A stretch of DNA of 64,000 bases from Gemmatimonadota bacterium (lineage in GTDB: Bacteria > Gemmatimonadota > Gemmatimonadetes > Gemmatimonadales > GWC2-71-9), in contig JADJOM010000001.1 in NCBI GenBank assembly GCA_016713785.1, forward strand, positions 868,001 to 932,000, written 5' to 3'. This document shows positions 25,635 to 33,533 of the stretch, piece after piece. The translations under genes were made by a program, and so were the position numbers. Within the stretch, counting starts at the first letter, position 1; each line of letters opens with the position of its first letter. The notes under the pieces are model-generated. The model worked only from the letters and a program-made list of their open reading frames with translations, was not told the origin of the DNA and did no database searches.

Positions 25635-27896
25635 ATGCTGACGCTCATGATGCTCGCGGCCCTCCAGGCCGCCCCGCAGGACACCGGGACCGTGCGCTTC
25701 GCCGTGGACCTGCCCCGCCGTGAGGCGCTGGTCACGATCGATGGCGTGCTCGACGAGCCGGTCTGGCGCGAGGCGGCCCGGCTCGACGGCTTCCACCAGT
25801 ACCAGCCGGTGGATGGGCGGCCCGCCGAGGAGCGGACCGAGGTCCTGGTCTGGTACGCGCCGGGCGCGATCCACTTCGGCATCCTCGCCCACGACCGGCA
25901 GCCCCAGGGCATCCGCGCCACCGTGGCCGACCGCGACAACCTCGACGCCGATGACCGGGTCACGATCTACCTGGACACCTTCAACGACCGGCGCCGCGCC
26001 TTCTTCTTCACCGTGAATCCGCTCGGGGTGCAGGAGGACGGGGTGCGCAGCGAGGGAGGCTTCACGGCCGGCTCCCTGAGCGGGGGGACCACCGACAAGA
26101 ACCCCGACTACCTCTGGCAGTCCCGCGGCGTGGTCACCGACTCGGGGTACGTGGTCGAGGTCCGGATCCCCTTCAAGAGCCTGCGCTACCCCGGGGACGG
26201 CGCCCAGTCCTGGGGGCTCAACGTGCAGCGCCGGGTGCAGCGCACTGGCTACGACGACACCTGGACCGACGTGCGGCGCGCCAACGCCAGCTACCTGCTG
26301 CAGGCCGGCACCGCCACCGGCCTGCACGACCTGCAGCGCGGCCTGAGCGCCGAGGTGCAGCCCTTCGTGACCGCGCAGGCCAACGGCCTCCGCGACGCCT
26401 CGGGCTTCACCCGCGAGGACCTCGACCCGAGCGCCGGCGTGAACCTGCGCCTGGGCATCAGCAGCAACGTGTCGATCGACGCCACGTACAATCCGGACTT
26501 CAGCCAGGTGGAGTCCGACGCGAGCCTGGTGACCGTCAATGAGCGGTTCGCGCTGTTCTTCTCCGAGAAGCGGCCCTTCTTCCTGGAGGGGATCGAGCTC
26601 TTCGCCACCCCCAACCAGCTGGTCTACACCCGCCAGATCGTGAACCCGCTGGTGGGCGGCAAGGTGACCACCAAGGTGGGCCGCACCAACCTGGCGCATC
26701 TCTCGGCCATCGACGAGCAGCCGGGCCACAACGCGGTATTCACCGTCACCCGGCTGCGCCGGGACATCGGGGCCAACTCCACCGGCGGGCTCACCCTGAC
26801 CACCCGCGACCAGGACGGCGCCTTCAACCGCCTGGCGGCCGGCGACGTCCGGGTGGTGTTCGGCAAGCTCTACTACGTGGCGGGACAGCTCGGCGCCTCG
26901 TGGACCCGCGACACGCGGAGCGGCGACGCGCGCACCAGCCCCCTCTGGGAGGCCGAGTTCGACCGCACCGGGCGCAGCTGGGGGTTCAACTACAAGCTGA
27001 CCGGCATCGGGCGCGACTTCTCCGCGCAGGCCGGCTTCGTGCCGCGGAACGACATCATCACGGTCCGCGCCTTCAATCGCTTCTCGTTCTATGGCGCGCG
27101 GGGCGCAACGCTCGAGCAGCTCACCGTCTTCTTCGGCCCCAGCCGGCTGTGGCGGTACGACCGGTTCCCCAGCGACGCGCTCGAGGGTTCCGAGAGCGGC
27201 GACCTCAACCTGACCTTCCGCGGCGGCTGGAAGGCGTCGGCCCACGCCGAGCACAACTTCACCGACTTCATCCCGGGGGACTACGCCGGCTACGAGACCG
27301 GGGCGCCGGGGACGCCGTACGCCCCGCTCGACGGCATCAGCGACGGCTTCTCGTTCTCCGGCAGCGTGACCACCCCGACCTTCCAGGCGCTCAACGCCAC
27401 CGCGCGCCTGGCCCGCAGCCGTGGGCCGATCTTCCCCGAGGCGTCGCGCGGGTACGAGACCCGCTTCACCTCGAGCCTCTCGCTGCGGCCCACCGGCTCC
27501 GTCCGCCTCACGGCCTCCAACACCTGGTCCCGCATCACCCGCGACCGCGACGGTTCGGAGTTCGCGCGCACGATCATCCCGCGGCTCAAGCTGGAGCTGC
27601 AGGCCAACCGCGCGCTGTTCTTCCGGGTGGTGGCGGAGTACGTGGCGGAGCGGCGGTCGCCGCTCGAGGACGCCCGGACCGGCGCCCCGCTGTTCGTGAA
27701 CGGGAGCCAGGTGGTGGGGCGCGAATCGAACCGGATGCGGATGGACTGGCTGGCGTCGTTCGAGCCGACGCCGGGGACGGTGGCCTTCTTCGGGTACGGG
27801 GCCTCGCTGGCCGACCGGGAGGCGTTCGCCTTCCGGGACCTGACCCGGGACAGCGACGGCTTCTTCGTGAAGCTGGCCTACCAGTTCCGCTACTGA
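25635..27896 (+). CDS. DUF5916-family outer-membrane-associated protein with CBM9-like domain
   Basis: 753 residues. After a short N-terminal hydrophobic stretch, residues about 25-215 form a family 9 carbohydrate-binding-like domain (IDGVLDEPVWREAA, followed by DRVTIYLDTFNDRRRAFFFTVNPLGVQ). The remaining 500 residues are the DUF5916 region: NPDFSQVESDASLVTVNERFAL-type signature with FFSEKRPFFLEG, then beta-strand-rich sequence that ends in an aromatic (YQFRY), consistent with a membrane barrel. The family is common in Bacteroidota and Gemmatimonadota and its function is unproven; a role in glycan or protein handling at the surface is conceivable. Monocistronic. Confidence 0.85.
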   Translation: MLTLMMLAALQAAPQDTGTVRFAVDLPRREALVTIDGVLDEPVWREAARLDGFHQYQPVDGRPAEERTEVLVWYAPGAIHFGILAHDRQPQGIRATVADRDNLDADDRVTIYLDTFNDRRRAFFFTVNPLGVQEDGVRSEGGFTAGSLSGGTTDKNPDYLWQSRGVVTDSGYVVEVRIPFKSLRYPGDGAQSWGLNVQRRVQRTGYDDTWTDVRRANASYLLQAGTATGLHDLQRGLSAEVQPFVTAQANGLRDASGFTREDLDPSAGVNLRLGISSNVSIDATYNPDFSQVESDASLVTVNERFALFFSEKRPFFLEGIELFATPNQLVYTRQIVNPLVGGKVTTKVGRTNLAHLSAIDEQPGHNAVFTVTRLRRDIGANSTGGLTLTTRDQDGAFNRLAAGDVRVVFGKLYYVAGQLGASWTRDTRSGDARTSPLWEAEFDRTGRSWGFNYKLTGIGRDFSAQAGFVPRNDIITVRAFNRFSFYGARGATLEQLTVFFGPSRLWRYDRFPSDALEGSESGDLNLTFRGGWKASAHAEHNFTDFIPGDYAGYETGAPGTPYAPLDGISDGFSFSGSVTTPTFQALNATARLARSRGPIFPEASRGYETRFTSSLSLRPTGSVRLTASNTWSRITRDRDGSEFARTIIPRLKLELQANRALFFRVVAEYVAERRSPLEDARTGAPLFVNGSQVVGRESNRMRMDWLASFEPTPGTVAFFGYGASLADREAFAFRDLTRDSDGFFVKLAYQFRY

Positions 27897-27903
27897 GCCC
27901 GGC

Positions 27904-28140
27904 TCAGGCCTGGTCGGCCCACACGTCGGCGGCGCCGTCGTCGCCGTAGTGGACGTGCAGCACCCAGGGCTGGCAGCAGACAGGACAGTCCTCCACGTAC
28001 TCCTGCGCCGCCCCGCTCCCCGGATCCAGGCCGATCGTGCTCACCTCGCCGCAGTAGGGGCAGGTCACCTCGGCCTCGAGGTCGGCCACCCCGTCCCCGA
28101 GCGGGAAGTCCTCGTCGAGCGGATCGGGCAGGTCGACCAT
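27904..28140 (-). CDS. CPXCG-motif cysteine-rich protein
   Basis: 78 residues with TCPYCGE (CPxCG, about residue 26) and a second pair DCPVCCQPW (about residue 51), which together form a small zinc-ribbon-like fold of the CPXCG family. Strongly acidic N-terminus. Cytoplasmic, function unknown. It converges on the DUF5916 gene (7-bp gap) and lies 4 bp after the TspO gene on the same strand, so the two are probably co-transcribed. Confidence 0.85.
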   Translation of the reverse strand: MVDLPDPLDEDFPLGDGVADLEAEVTCPYCGEVSTIGLDPGSGAAQEYVEDCPVCCQPWVLHVHYGDDGAADVWADQA

Positions 28141-28144
28141 GGGG

Positions 28145-28606
28145 TCAGCGGTTGAGGCGCCAGAGGGTGAGGTTCAGGTACCCGGCGAACGTGACCCAGA
28201 CCAGGTACGGCACGAACAGCCACCCCGCCAGCGGCCGCACCTGCCAGAACGCCACGAGCGTGGCCAGGATGACCACCCAGAAGAGCAGCAGCTCGTAGAA
28301 CGCCAGGTCCATCCGGTGCCAGTGGAAGAAGAGCCACGACCACAGCACGTTGAGCACCAGCTGCCCCACGAAGAGGGCCAGCGCCAGGGTCACCCCGGTC
28401 TCCCCCCGCCGCAGCCAGACCAGCCACGCCGCGACCCCCATCAGGATGAACAGCACCGTCCAGACCGGCGCGAAGACCGCGTTGGGCGGGTTCCATGAGG
28501 GCTTGTTCACGCGTTCGTACCACTGGCCGGGCGCGGCCAGGCCACCGATGGTGGCCGCGAGGAACGAGAGCAGGATCCAGCCAGCCAGTGCGAGCATCCG
28601 TGTCAT
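28145..28606 (-). CDS. tspO: TspO/MBR-family membrane protein
   Basis: 153 residues with five predicted transmembrane helices and the family signatures: KPSWNPPNAVFAPVWT (about 35-50), VLNVLWSWLFF (about 88-98) and a C-terminal YLVWVTFAGYLNLTLWRLN. TspO proteins bind porphyrins and other hydrophobic molecules in the membrane and are linked to oxidative stress and tetrapyrrole turnover. Length is standard. Followed after 4 bp by the CPXCG gene. A divergent FabH gene lies on the other side. Confidence 0.93.
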   Translation of the reverse strand: MTRMLALAGWILLSFLAATIGGLAAPGQWYERVNKPSWNPPNAVFAPVWTVLFILMGVAAWLVWLRRGETGVTLALALFVGQLVLNVLWSWLFFHWHRMDLAFYELLLFWVVILATLVAFWQVRPLAGWLFVPYLVWVTFAGYLNLTLWRLNR

Positions 28607-28696
28607 ACCCCCATCGAACCTGAAGTTCCCGGTGCCTTGCCCCGGCCCACGCGGACGGCGACCTTATCTTCGCCAGTCCACTCCCCGGGGAATCTC

Positions 28697-29692
28697 ATGC
28701 AGCACAGCCGTATCCTCGGCACCGGCTTCGCCGTGCCGGACCGCGTCGTCACCAACGCGGACCTGTCGGTCCTCATGGACACCACCGATGAGTGGATCCG
28801 CACCCGTACCGGCATCCAGGAACGGCGCTGGGTGGCGGAGGGCCAGAGCGGCGCCGACCTGGCGCTGCAGGCCAGCCGGCGGGCGCTCGAGATGGCCGGC
28901 CTCGCGCCGACGGACCTCGACGCGATCGTCTACGCCACCTCCACCCCCGACCACTACGCCCCGGGCAACGGCGTCTTCCTGCAGCGGCTCCTCGGGGTGC
29001 AGCCCATTCCCGCGATGGACATCCACCAGGCCTGCAGCGGCTTCATCTACAGCCTGTCGGTGGCCGACGCCTGGATCCGGGTGGGGCTCTTCCGGCGCAT
29101 CCTGGTGGTGGGCGCGGAGATCCAATCTACCGCCATGGACGTGAGCACACACGGCCGCAACACCGCGGTGATCTTCGCCGATGGCGCCGGCGCCGTGGTG
29201 CTCGGCCCCGCCGAGCGCGAAGGTCAGGGGCTGCTCGCCTTCGACCTGCACAGCGACGGGGACCACGCCGAGCTGCTGTGGGTGGACGTGCCCGGCTGCA
29301 TGTACCACCCGCGGATCACTCGCGAACACATTGACCAGGGGCGGCACTTCCTCTCGATGGATGGCAAGGAAGTGTTCCGGCATGCGGTGACCCGCATGCC
29401 GGAATCGGTGCGCGCCGTGCTGGCCAAGGTGGGGGCCAGCCCGGCCGACCTCAGCCTGCTGCTGCCCCACCAGGCCAACCTGCGCATCTCCGAGCTGGTC
29501 CAGCGCGAGCTCAAGCTGCGCGACGACCAGGTCTACAACAACATCCAGCGCTACGGCAACACCACCGCCGCCACCATTCCGATCCTGCTCGACGAATGCG
29601 TCCGCGGCGGCCGCCTGAAGGACGGGGACCTGCTGGTCATGACCGCCTTCGGGGCCGGGTTCTCCTGGGGCAGCGTCGCCTGCCGCTGGTGA
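28697..29692 (+). CDS. fabH: 3-oxoacyl-ACP synthase III
   Basis: 331-residue thiolase-fold condensing enzyme that starts fatty acid chains by joining an acyl-CoA to malonyl-ACP in the cytoplasm. The Cys-His-Asn triad is complete: C113 in HQACSGF, His in LLPHQANLRI (about residue 258) and Asn in YGNTTAATIP (about residue 288). The early motif DEWIRTRTGIQERRW is also typical. ATG at 28697 places the mature fold at the N-terminus; a longer upstream frame is low-complexity. It is not in a fab cluster here, so a KASIII paralogue for a specialised lipid cannot be excluded. Confidence 0.9.
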   Translation: MQHSRILGTGFAVPDRVVTNADLSVLMDTTDEWIRTRTGIQERRWVAEGQSGADLALQASRRALEMAGLAPTDLDAIVYATSTPDHYAPGNGVFLQRLLGVQPIPAMDIHQACSGFIYSLSVADAWIRVGLFRRILVVGAEIQSTAMDVSTHGRNTAVIFADGAGAVVLGPAEREGQGLLAFDLHSDGDHAELLWVDVPGCMYHPRITREHIDQGRHFLSMDGKEVFRHAVTRMPESVRAVLAKVGASPADLSLLLPHQANLRISELVQRELKLRDDQVYNNIQRYGNTTAATIPILLDECVRGGRLKDGDLLVMTAFGAGFSWGSVACRW

Positions 29693-29711
29693 CGCCGCCC
29701 CGGCCGGCCGC

Positions 29712-30219
29712 CTAGATCCCGCGGTGACCGTGCGGAGGGCCCTCGCCGCGCCGGTGGTCCCGCATGTCGTGACGCCGCTCCGCCCGCCACGCCTGGTACC
29801 TGGCGTACTGCTCCTTGGAGAGCAGCCCCTTCAGCGACTCGTCGAAGGCCCGCTGCTTCTGCTCCAGACCGGTGACCAGCGCCCGGGGACCGTCCCCCCG
29901 GGACGGCGTGGAGTCGCGCTCGGCACGATCGCGCCCGCCACGCATCGACGCACGGAACTGCTGCAGGCTGTCGCGGGTGACACGGGTGGCGGCCATCAGG
30001 TTGTCATAGAGCACGCCGTACTGCGTGGCCTGCTCCTCGGTGATGCCGGTGAGGTCGCGGAACTCCCCGGGGGCGGGCGGGCCCTCGACCACCACCGGGT
30101 CGGGGGCGCGGGCGCGGGGGCGGCCCACCCTGGGCCTCGTGCGCAAGCGGCGCGGCCAGCAGGCCGCAGGCAAAGAAGAGTGTTGGCGCGAGGCGCGCCG
30201 GCGACGTCAGGCCGAACAT
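29712..30219 (-). pseudogene. Spy/LTxxQ-like periplasmic protein, split by a frameshift
   Basis: The start ATG at 30219 has an excellent ribosome site (GGAGG, 4-nt gap) and encodes a signal peptide (LFFACGLLAAPLAHEAQ), but that frame then reads into Pro/Arg repeats and stops at 30004. The expected mature domain (FRDLTGITEEQATQYGVLYDNL, later LLSKEQYARYQAWRAERRHD, a Spy-like helical pair) is in another frame that runs to 29712. The total, 508 bases, is one more than a multiple of three. Removing one base from the run of five at 30102-30106 or 30116-30120 would give a 168-residue protein. More likely an assembly error than a dead gene. Divergent from the second ECF sigma operon. Confidence 0.65.
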
Positions 30220-30353
30220 GGAATCCTCCAGTGTAGGTGCGTGGGAGGTACGCCGGCTCCGGCCGGCCCGTTGGCCGCGCACCATCCCAACACTCCGGGC
30301 CGGGCCGACGTAACGGAGATGTTCCAGAGCACGTACCCGCGCCGGCCGAGGCG

Positions 30354-30968
30354 ATGACCGCTGTCCACAAGCCGCAGGACCCGATGACCCCAGTCGCGCC
30401 GGGCCCCGAGGAGGACGCCAGCCTGATCCGGCTGGCCCAGGGCGGCGACCGCGAGGCGTACGACCGCCTGGTCCGGCGTTACCTCCCGCGCGCCTATACG
30501 GTGGCGTTCCGGGTCTCGGGCAACCGGCAGGACGCCGAGGACCTGGTCCAGGACGGCTTCATGTCGGCGTACCGGTCCATCGACCGCTTCGAGGTCGGGC
30601 GGCCCTTCGGCCCCTGGCTGTACCGGATCATCACGAACGCCGCCGTGAGTCACCTGCGACGCGAGGGCCGGAGACCCACCGAGTCGCTGGCCGAGCATGC
30701 CAGTGCCGGCGGTCCCTCCCCCCTGGGGGAGACCGCGCGCGGGGAGGTCCGGGAGCAGTTCCGCCGCACCCTGGCGGAGCTCCCGGAGAAGCAGCGACTG
30801 GCGGTGCAGTGGCACGACGTGGACGGCTTCACCGCGGAAGAGATCGGGGAGAGCCTGGGCGTGCCGTCGGGGACGGTGCGCTGGTACCTGCACCAGGCCC
30901 GGCAGACCCTGCGCAAGGCGCTCGCGCCGTGGCACGGGACACTGGAGGAGAGCAATGACGAACACTGA
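30354..30968 (+). CDS. ECF-type RNA polymerase sigma factor (second module)
   Basis: 204 residues; region 2 at about 22-95 (DASLIRLAQGGDREAYDRLV, DAEDLVQDGFMSAYRSIDRF) and region 4 at about 140-195 (LPEKQRLAVQWHDVDGFTAEEIGESLGVPSGTVRWYLHQARQTL, read as separate motifs). ATG at 30354 is used; ATG at 30384 is an alternative that would trim 10 residues. The organisation repeats that of the 19.5-kb operon: sigma factor, then a one-helix membrane protein overlapping its end by 14 bp, then a Spy-like protein. A further Spy-like gene is divergent, 134 bp upstream. Probably an envelope-stress regulator. Confidence 0.88.
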   Translation: MTAVHKPQDPMTPVAPGPEEDASLIRLAQGGDREAYDRLVRRYLPRAYTVAFRVSGNRQDAEDLVQDGFMSAYRSIDRFEVGRPFGPWLYRIITNAAVSHLRREGRRPTESLAEHASAGGPSPLGETARGEVREQFRRTLAELPEKQRLAVQWHDVDGFTAEEIGESLGVPSGTVRWYLHQARQTLRKALAPWHGTLEESNDEH

Positions 30969-31335
30969 TCCGCGGGAGGCCGCGCTGCGGGCCGAACTCC
31001 TCGCCACCGCCCCCACGCCCACGCTCGGTGCCGCGGACCAGGAGCGCCTGGCACGCGGCATCGCCGCCCGGATCGCGCGGGAGCCGGCGCCCGCCCCCCC
31101 GCGCACCTGGCGGGACGACCTCATCGACCTCGGTCGCGTGGTGGCCCCACTGGCCATTGCCGCGGGGCTCGCAGCGGTCTTCCTGCTCGGCTCGGGGCGG
31201 CTCCCCGCCTCGACCAGCACGTCGGCCGAGACCGCCTTCGCCGGCGTCCTGGCAGGCACCAGCGGCTCGGCCTCGCTGCTCGAGTCCGCCGTGGCCGAGT
31301 CGGCGGGATGGCTGATCGTGGAAGGAGAACAGTAG
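30955..31335 (+). CDS. Single-span membrane protein, putative anti-sigma factor
   Basis: 126 residues. The N-terminal 60 residues are helical and charged (LGAADQERLARGIAARIARE), followed by one membrane helix (VVAPLAIAAGLAAVFLLG, about 65-82) and a Ser/Thr/Ala-rich periplasmic part. No zinc-finger motif. Overlap of 14 bp with the sigma gene and a 1-bp gap to the Spy-like gene argue for tight co-expression. Anti-sigma function is inferred from position and topology, as for the protein at 20046, to which it shows similar layout but little clear sequence similarity. Confidence 0.6.
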   Translation: MTNTDPREAALRAELLATAPTPTLGAADQERLARGIAARIAREPAPAPPRTWRDDLIDLGRVVAPLAIAAGLAAVFLLGSGRLPASTSTSAETAFAGVLAGTSGSASLLESAVAESAGWLIVEGEQ

Positions 31336-31336
31336 G

Positions 31337-31792
31337 ATGCGACAGAAACTCATCGGCGCCGCCGTCCTGGCGGCCCTCTTCCTCAGCGGGGTCGCCGTGG
31401 GCATGGCAACCGACCGCTACATGCACCGGCCCCCGATGCGCCGGGGTCCCGGTGGTGAGCACGGCGGCCCGGTCCCGTCGCCGGAGATGCGCGACCGGAT
31501 GGCGGGCATGATCGTGGACCGGCTCCGGCGGGAACTCGACCTCTCCGGCGACCAGGAGCGACAGCTCCGCGAGATGCTCCCGCGCCACATCGCCGCCCTG
31601 GACAGCGTCCGTGCCGCCATTGAGCCCCAGGTGGAGGCGGTGGCTGCCCGCTCGGCGGCGGAGGTGGCCGCCATCCTCACCCCGGCGCAGCGCCAGGTGT
31701 GGGAGCAACGCTGGAAGCGGATGGGGATTCCGGCCGGGCCGCCGGGGATGCCCCCCGGCGGAGACCGGGGACACGACGGTCCCCGGCCCTGA
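31337..31792 (+). CDS. Spy/CpxP-like periplasmic stress protein (LTxxQ type)
   Basis: 151 residues with an N-terminal signal/anchor helix (LIGAAVLAALFLSGVAVGM), then Met-, Pro- and His-containing mature sequence and two long helices carrying ELDLSGDQERQLREML and AILTPAQRQVWEQRW, the paired LTxxQ-like motifs of Spy and CpxP. The C-terminus is Gly/Pro-rich with HD residues. It starts 1 bp after the putative anti-sigma gene. The likely role is sensing periplasmic protein or metal stress and relaying it to the sigma/anti-sigma pair, an inference from gene order. Confidence 0.78.
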   Translation: MRQKLIGAAVLAALFLSGVAVGMATDRYMHRPPMRRGPGGEHGGPVPSPEMRDRMAGMIVDRLRRELDLSGDQERQLREMLPRHIAALDSVRAAIEPQVEAVAARSAAEVAAILTPAQRQVWEQRWKRMGIPAGPPGMPPGGDRGHDGPRP

Positions 31793-31866
31793 ATCCAACG
31801 ACGTGCCTGTTGCGTACTGCAACACGCCGGTCGATTCAGCTCCCTAGGTATGGAAGGTCGGACTCC

Positions 31867-32130
31867 ATGGGGTTCATCTACTTCGCGGTGAGCGCCGCCG
31901 CCACGCTCTTCGGCTTTCTCGTCGCGCGCGACTTCGTTCGGCGGCGGCTGCGCTTCGTGGACGCGGTGCGGTCGCCCGCGGCGCCGTGGCTCGCCGGGCT
32001 CGGCGCGGCGCTGATCGCGTGGCCGATTGCCGCCCTGCCCCTCGTCACCACCGCCACCACCACCCTGTTCGGCATCGGCGCGGGGCTCGGCACGGCCAGC
32101 GGCGTCAAGGCGCTCCGCCGCGGCGACTGA
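31867..32130 (+). CDS. Small two-helix membrane protein
   Basis: 87 residues with two hydrophobic segments (IYFAVSAAATLFGFLVA, about 4-20; LGAALIAWPIAALPLVT..LFGIGAGLGTASG, about 44-75) separated by a basic loop (RDFVRRRLRF). No family recognised. The start ATG at 31867 gives a hydrophobic N-terminus; an in-frame extension upstream is low-complexity. It lies 74 bp after the Spy-like gene and 43 bp before the YggX-like gene; whether it belongs to either unit is unclear. Confidence 0.6.
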   Translation: MGFIYFAVSAAATLFGFLVARDFVRRRLRFVDAVRSPAAPWLAGLGAALIAWPIAALPLVTTATTTLFGIGAGLGTASGVKALRRGD

Positions 32131-32158
32131 TCTCCGGGCCGGGGGTGGCCGCCCCCGT

Positions 32159-32164
32159 TATACT
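32159..32164 (+). promoter_or_regulatory. -10 box close to a start codon
   Basis: TATACT with a 9-nt gap before the ATG at 32174, so the transcript would have a leader of only a few bases. No ribosome site is visible. Possible leaderless start. Confidence 0.4.
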
Positions 32165-32173
32165 TGCACCACC

Positions 32174-32425
32174 ATGCCGACCATCGCCTGCGGTCGCTGC
32201 GGCCAGTCCCGCGACCAGATGCCCTTCCGCCCGTTCCAGAACGACCTCGGCCTGCGGGTCTTCCAGCACATCTGCAATCCCTGCTGGGGCGATTGGCTCA
32301 AGCTGCAGCAGCAGCTGATCAACCACTACGCGCTGAACGTGCGCGATGCCCAGGCCAAGGAATTCCTCTTCAAGCAGATGGAACAGTTCCTCTTCGTCAC
32401 GCCGATGGAGCCACCCCCGGCCTGA
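32174..32425 (+). CDS. YggX-like Fe(2+)-trafficking/oxidative damage protein with two CxxC pairs
   Basis: 83 residues. The region FRPFQNDLGLRVFQHICNPCWGDWLKLQQQLINHYALNVRDAQAKEFL (read in parts) follows the YggX fold: PG/DLGxRIxxxIxxxxWxxW...LINexxLN...AxxxLxxxM..FLF. YggX supports iron-sulfur cluster repair under oxidative stress. Ordinary YggX has a single conserved N-terminal Cys; here there are CGRC at residues 6-9 and CNPC at about 34-37, which could hold a zinc ion. Family assignment is good, the metal site is inferred. Confidence 0.75.
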   Translation: MPTIACGRCGQSRDQMPFRPFQNDLGLRVFQHICNPCWGDWLKLQQQLINHYALNVRDAQAKEFLFKQMEQFLFVTPMEPPPA

Positions 32426-32456
32426 GCCGCCCCACCGCCTCCACTGCCCTTACCAC

Positions 32457-33422
32457 CTACCAGGAATACCCCAGCCGGAAGTTCGCGTCGATCGCCGGGC
32501 CGCTGGGCCAGAGGTCCTCGCTCATCCCGAAGCGGAACTCCCGCCCGCTCCTGCCACGGATCACCCACCCGAAGTCGATGGTCAGGTCCCAGCGATCCAG
32601 CTGCCGGGCCACCGCGCCTTCGTAGTAGGGACTGTGCAGGTACAGGTTCGCGAAGCTCCAGAGGCTTCCCACGGTGCGCCACCGGGCGCCGCTGGTGCCG
32701 AGGAAAAAGAGCCGCTGCTGGATGGCGCGGAGGTGGCCGTCCCGCGGGGTGTACCCGAGGTTGATCGAGCCCTCGTACACCAGGCGCGGCGCCAGGGGCA
32801 CCCGGAAGGTGTTGAGGAGGCTCAGGGAGGGCTGGCCCCGCCGGAAGCCCGCCCCGGCCGTGCTGGTGGGCAGGGTCAGGGAGAGCACGCTCTGGGCCCG
32901 GGTGCCGTGCCTAAGCCCGAGCCCGATCCGGGCGTCACCCAGGGCGGCACCTCGGGCGCGGAACCTGACCGTCCGGCCGTCGGGGAACTGGTAGCGGTAG
33001 CCGAAGTCATTGGGGCTGCGGGCATCCCGCTCCGGGTAGTAGATGCCGAAGATGCCGTGATACCAGTCGAGGAATCCATCCAGGACGCCGGGGTAGGCTC
33101 CTCCCAGCGGCAGCTCGGCCACGAGGAAGCTCCGGTCCCCGAGATCGTGCGTGGCACTCAGGTTCACCCGCAGCACCTCGGCGTCCAGCATGTACGAGGT
33201 GTCGGCCACCGAGGTCCGCAGGCCGAACTCCAGCATGCTGGCGTAGTCCACCCCCACCTGGAAGCGCCAGCCCGCCGTGGGAGCCACCAGCGGCTGGAAG
33301 TACAGGCCGCTGCGGGACTCCGCGGCGGGATTCAGGGAGTGGTAGATGGGCAGCGACTGGGCCGCGCACGGCGCGGCCGCCAGCAGGGCCAGGAGGGGGG
33401 CGAACCGAGGGGAAGCGGCCAT
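32457..33422 (-). CDS. DUF3187-family exported protein
   Basis: 321 residues with a signal peptide (LLALLAAAPCAAQ, cleavage about residue 22) and beta-strand-rich mature sequence of the DUF3187 family, recognisable by FLDWYHGIFGIYYPERDARSPNDFGY (in parts) around residue 115-140 and alternating aromatic strands to the final GYSW. It probably forms an outer-membrane barrel; no function is known. Divergent from the TonB-dependent receptor gene with a 111-bp gap in which I see no clear promoter. Confidence 0.78.
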   Translation of the reverse strand: MAASPRFAPLLALLAAAPCAAQSLPIYHSLNPAAESRSGLYFQPLVAPTAGWRFQVGVDYASMLEFGLRTSVADTSYMLDAEVLRVNLSATHDLGDRSFLVAELPLGGAYPGVLDGFLDWYHGIFGIYYPERDARSPNDFGYRYQFPDGRTVRFRARGAALGDARIGLGLRHGTRAQSVLSLTLPTSTAGAGFRRGQPSLSLLNTFRVPLAPRLVYEGSINLGYTPRDGHLRAIQQRLFFLGTSGARWRTVGSLWSFANLYLHSPYYEGAVARQLDRWDLTIDFGWVIRGRSGREFRFGMSEDLWPSGPAIDANFRLGYSW

Positions 33423-33533
33423 GGGATCCGAGGCAGGGGCGACCGGGGGCGCGGGGCGGCGACCCGAGCCAACAAAGGGCGCCGGACGGTGCGTAACAGC
33501 AGGAAGCTAATCCACCACCATCGAGGTTTCGGC

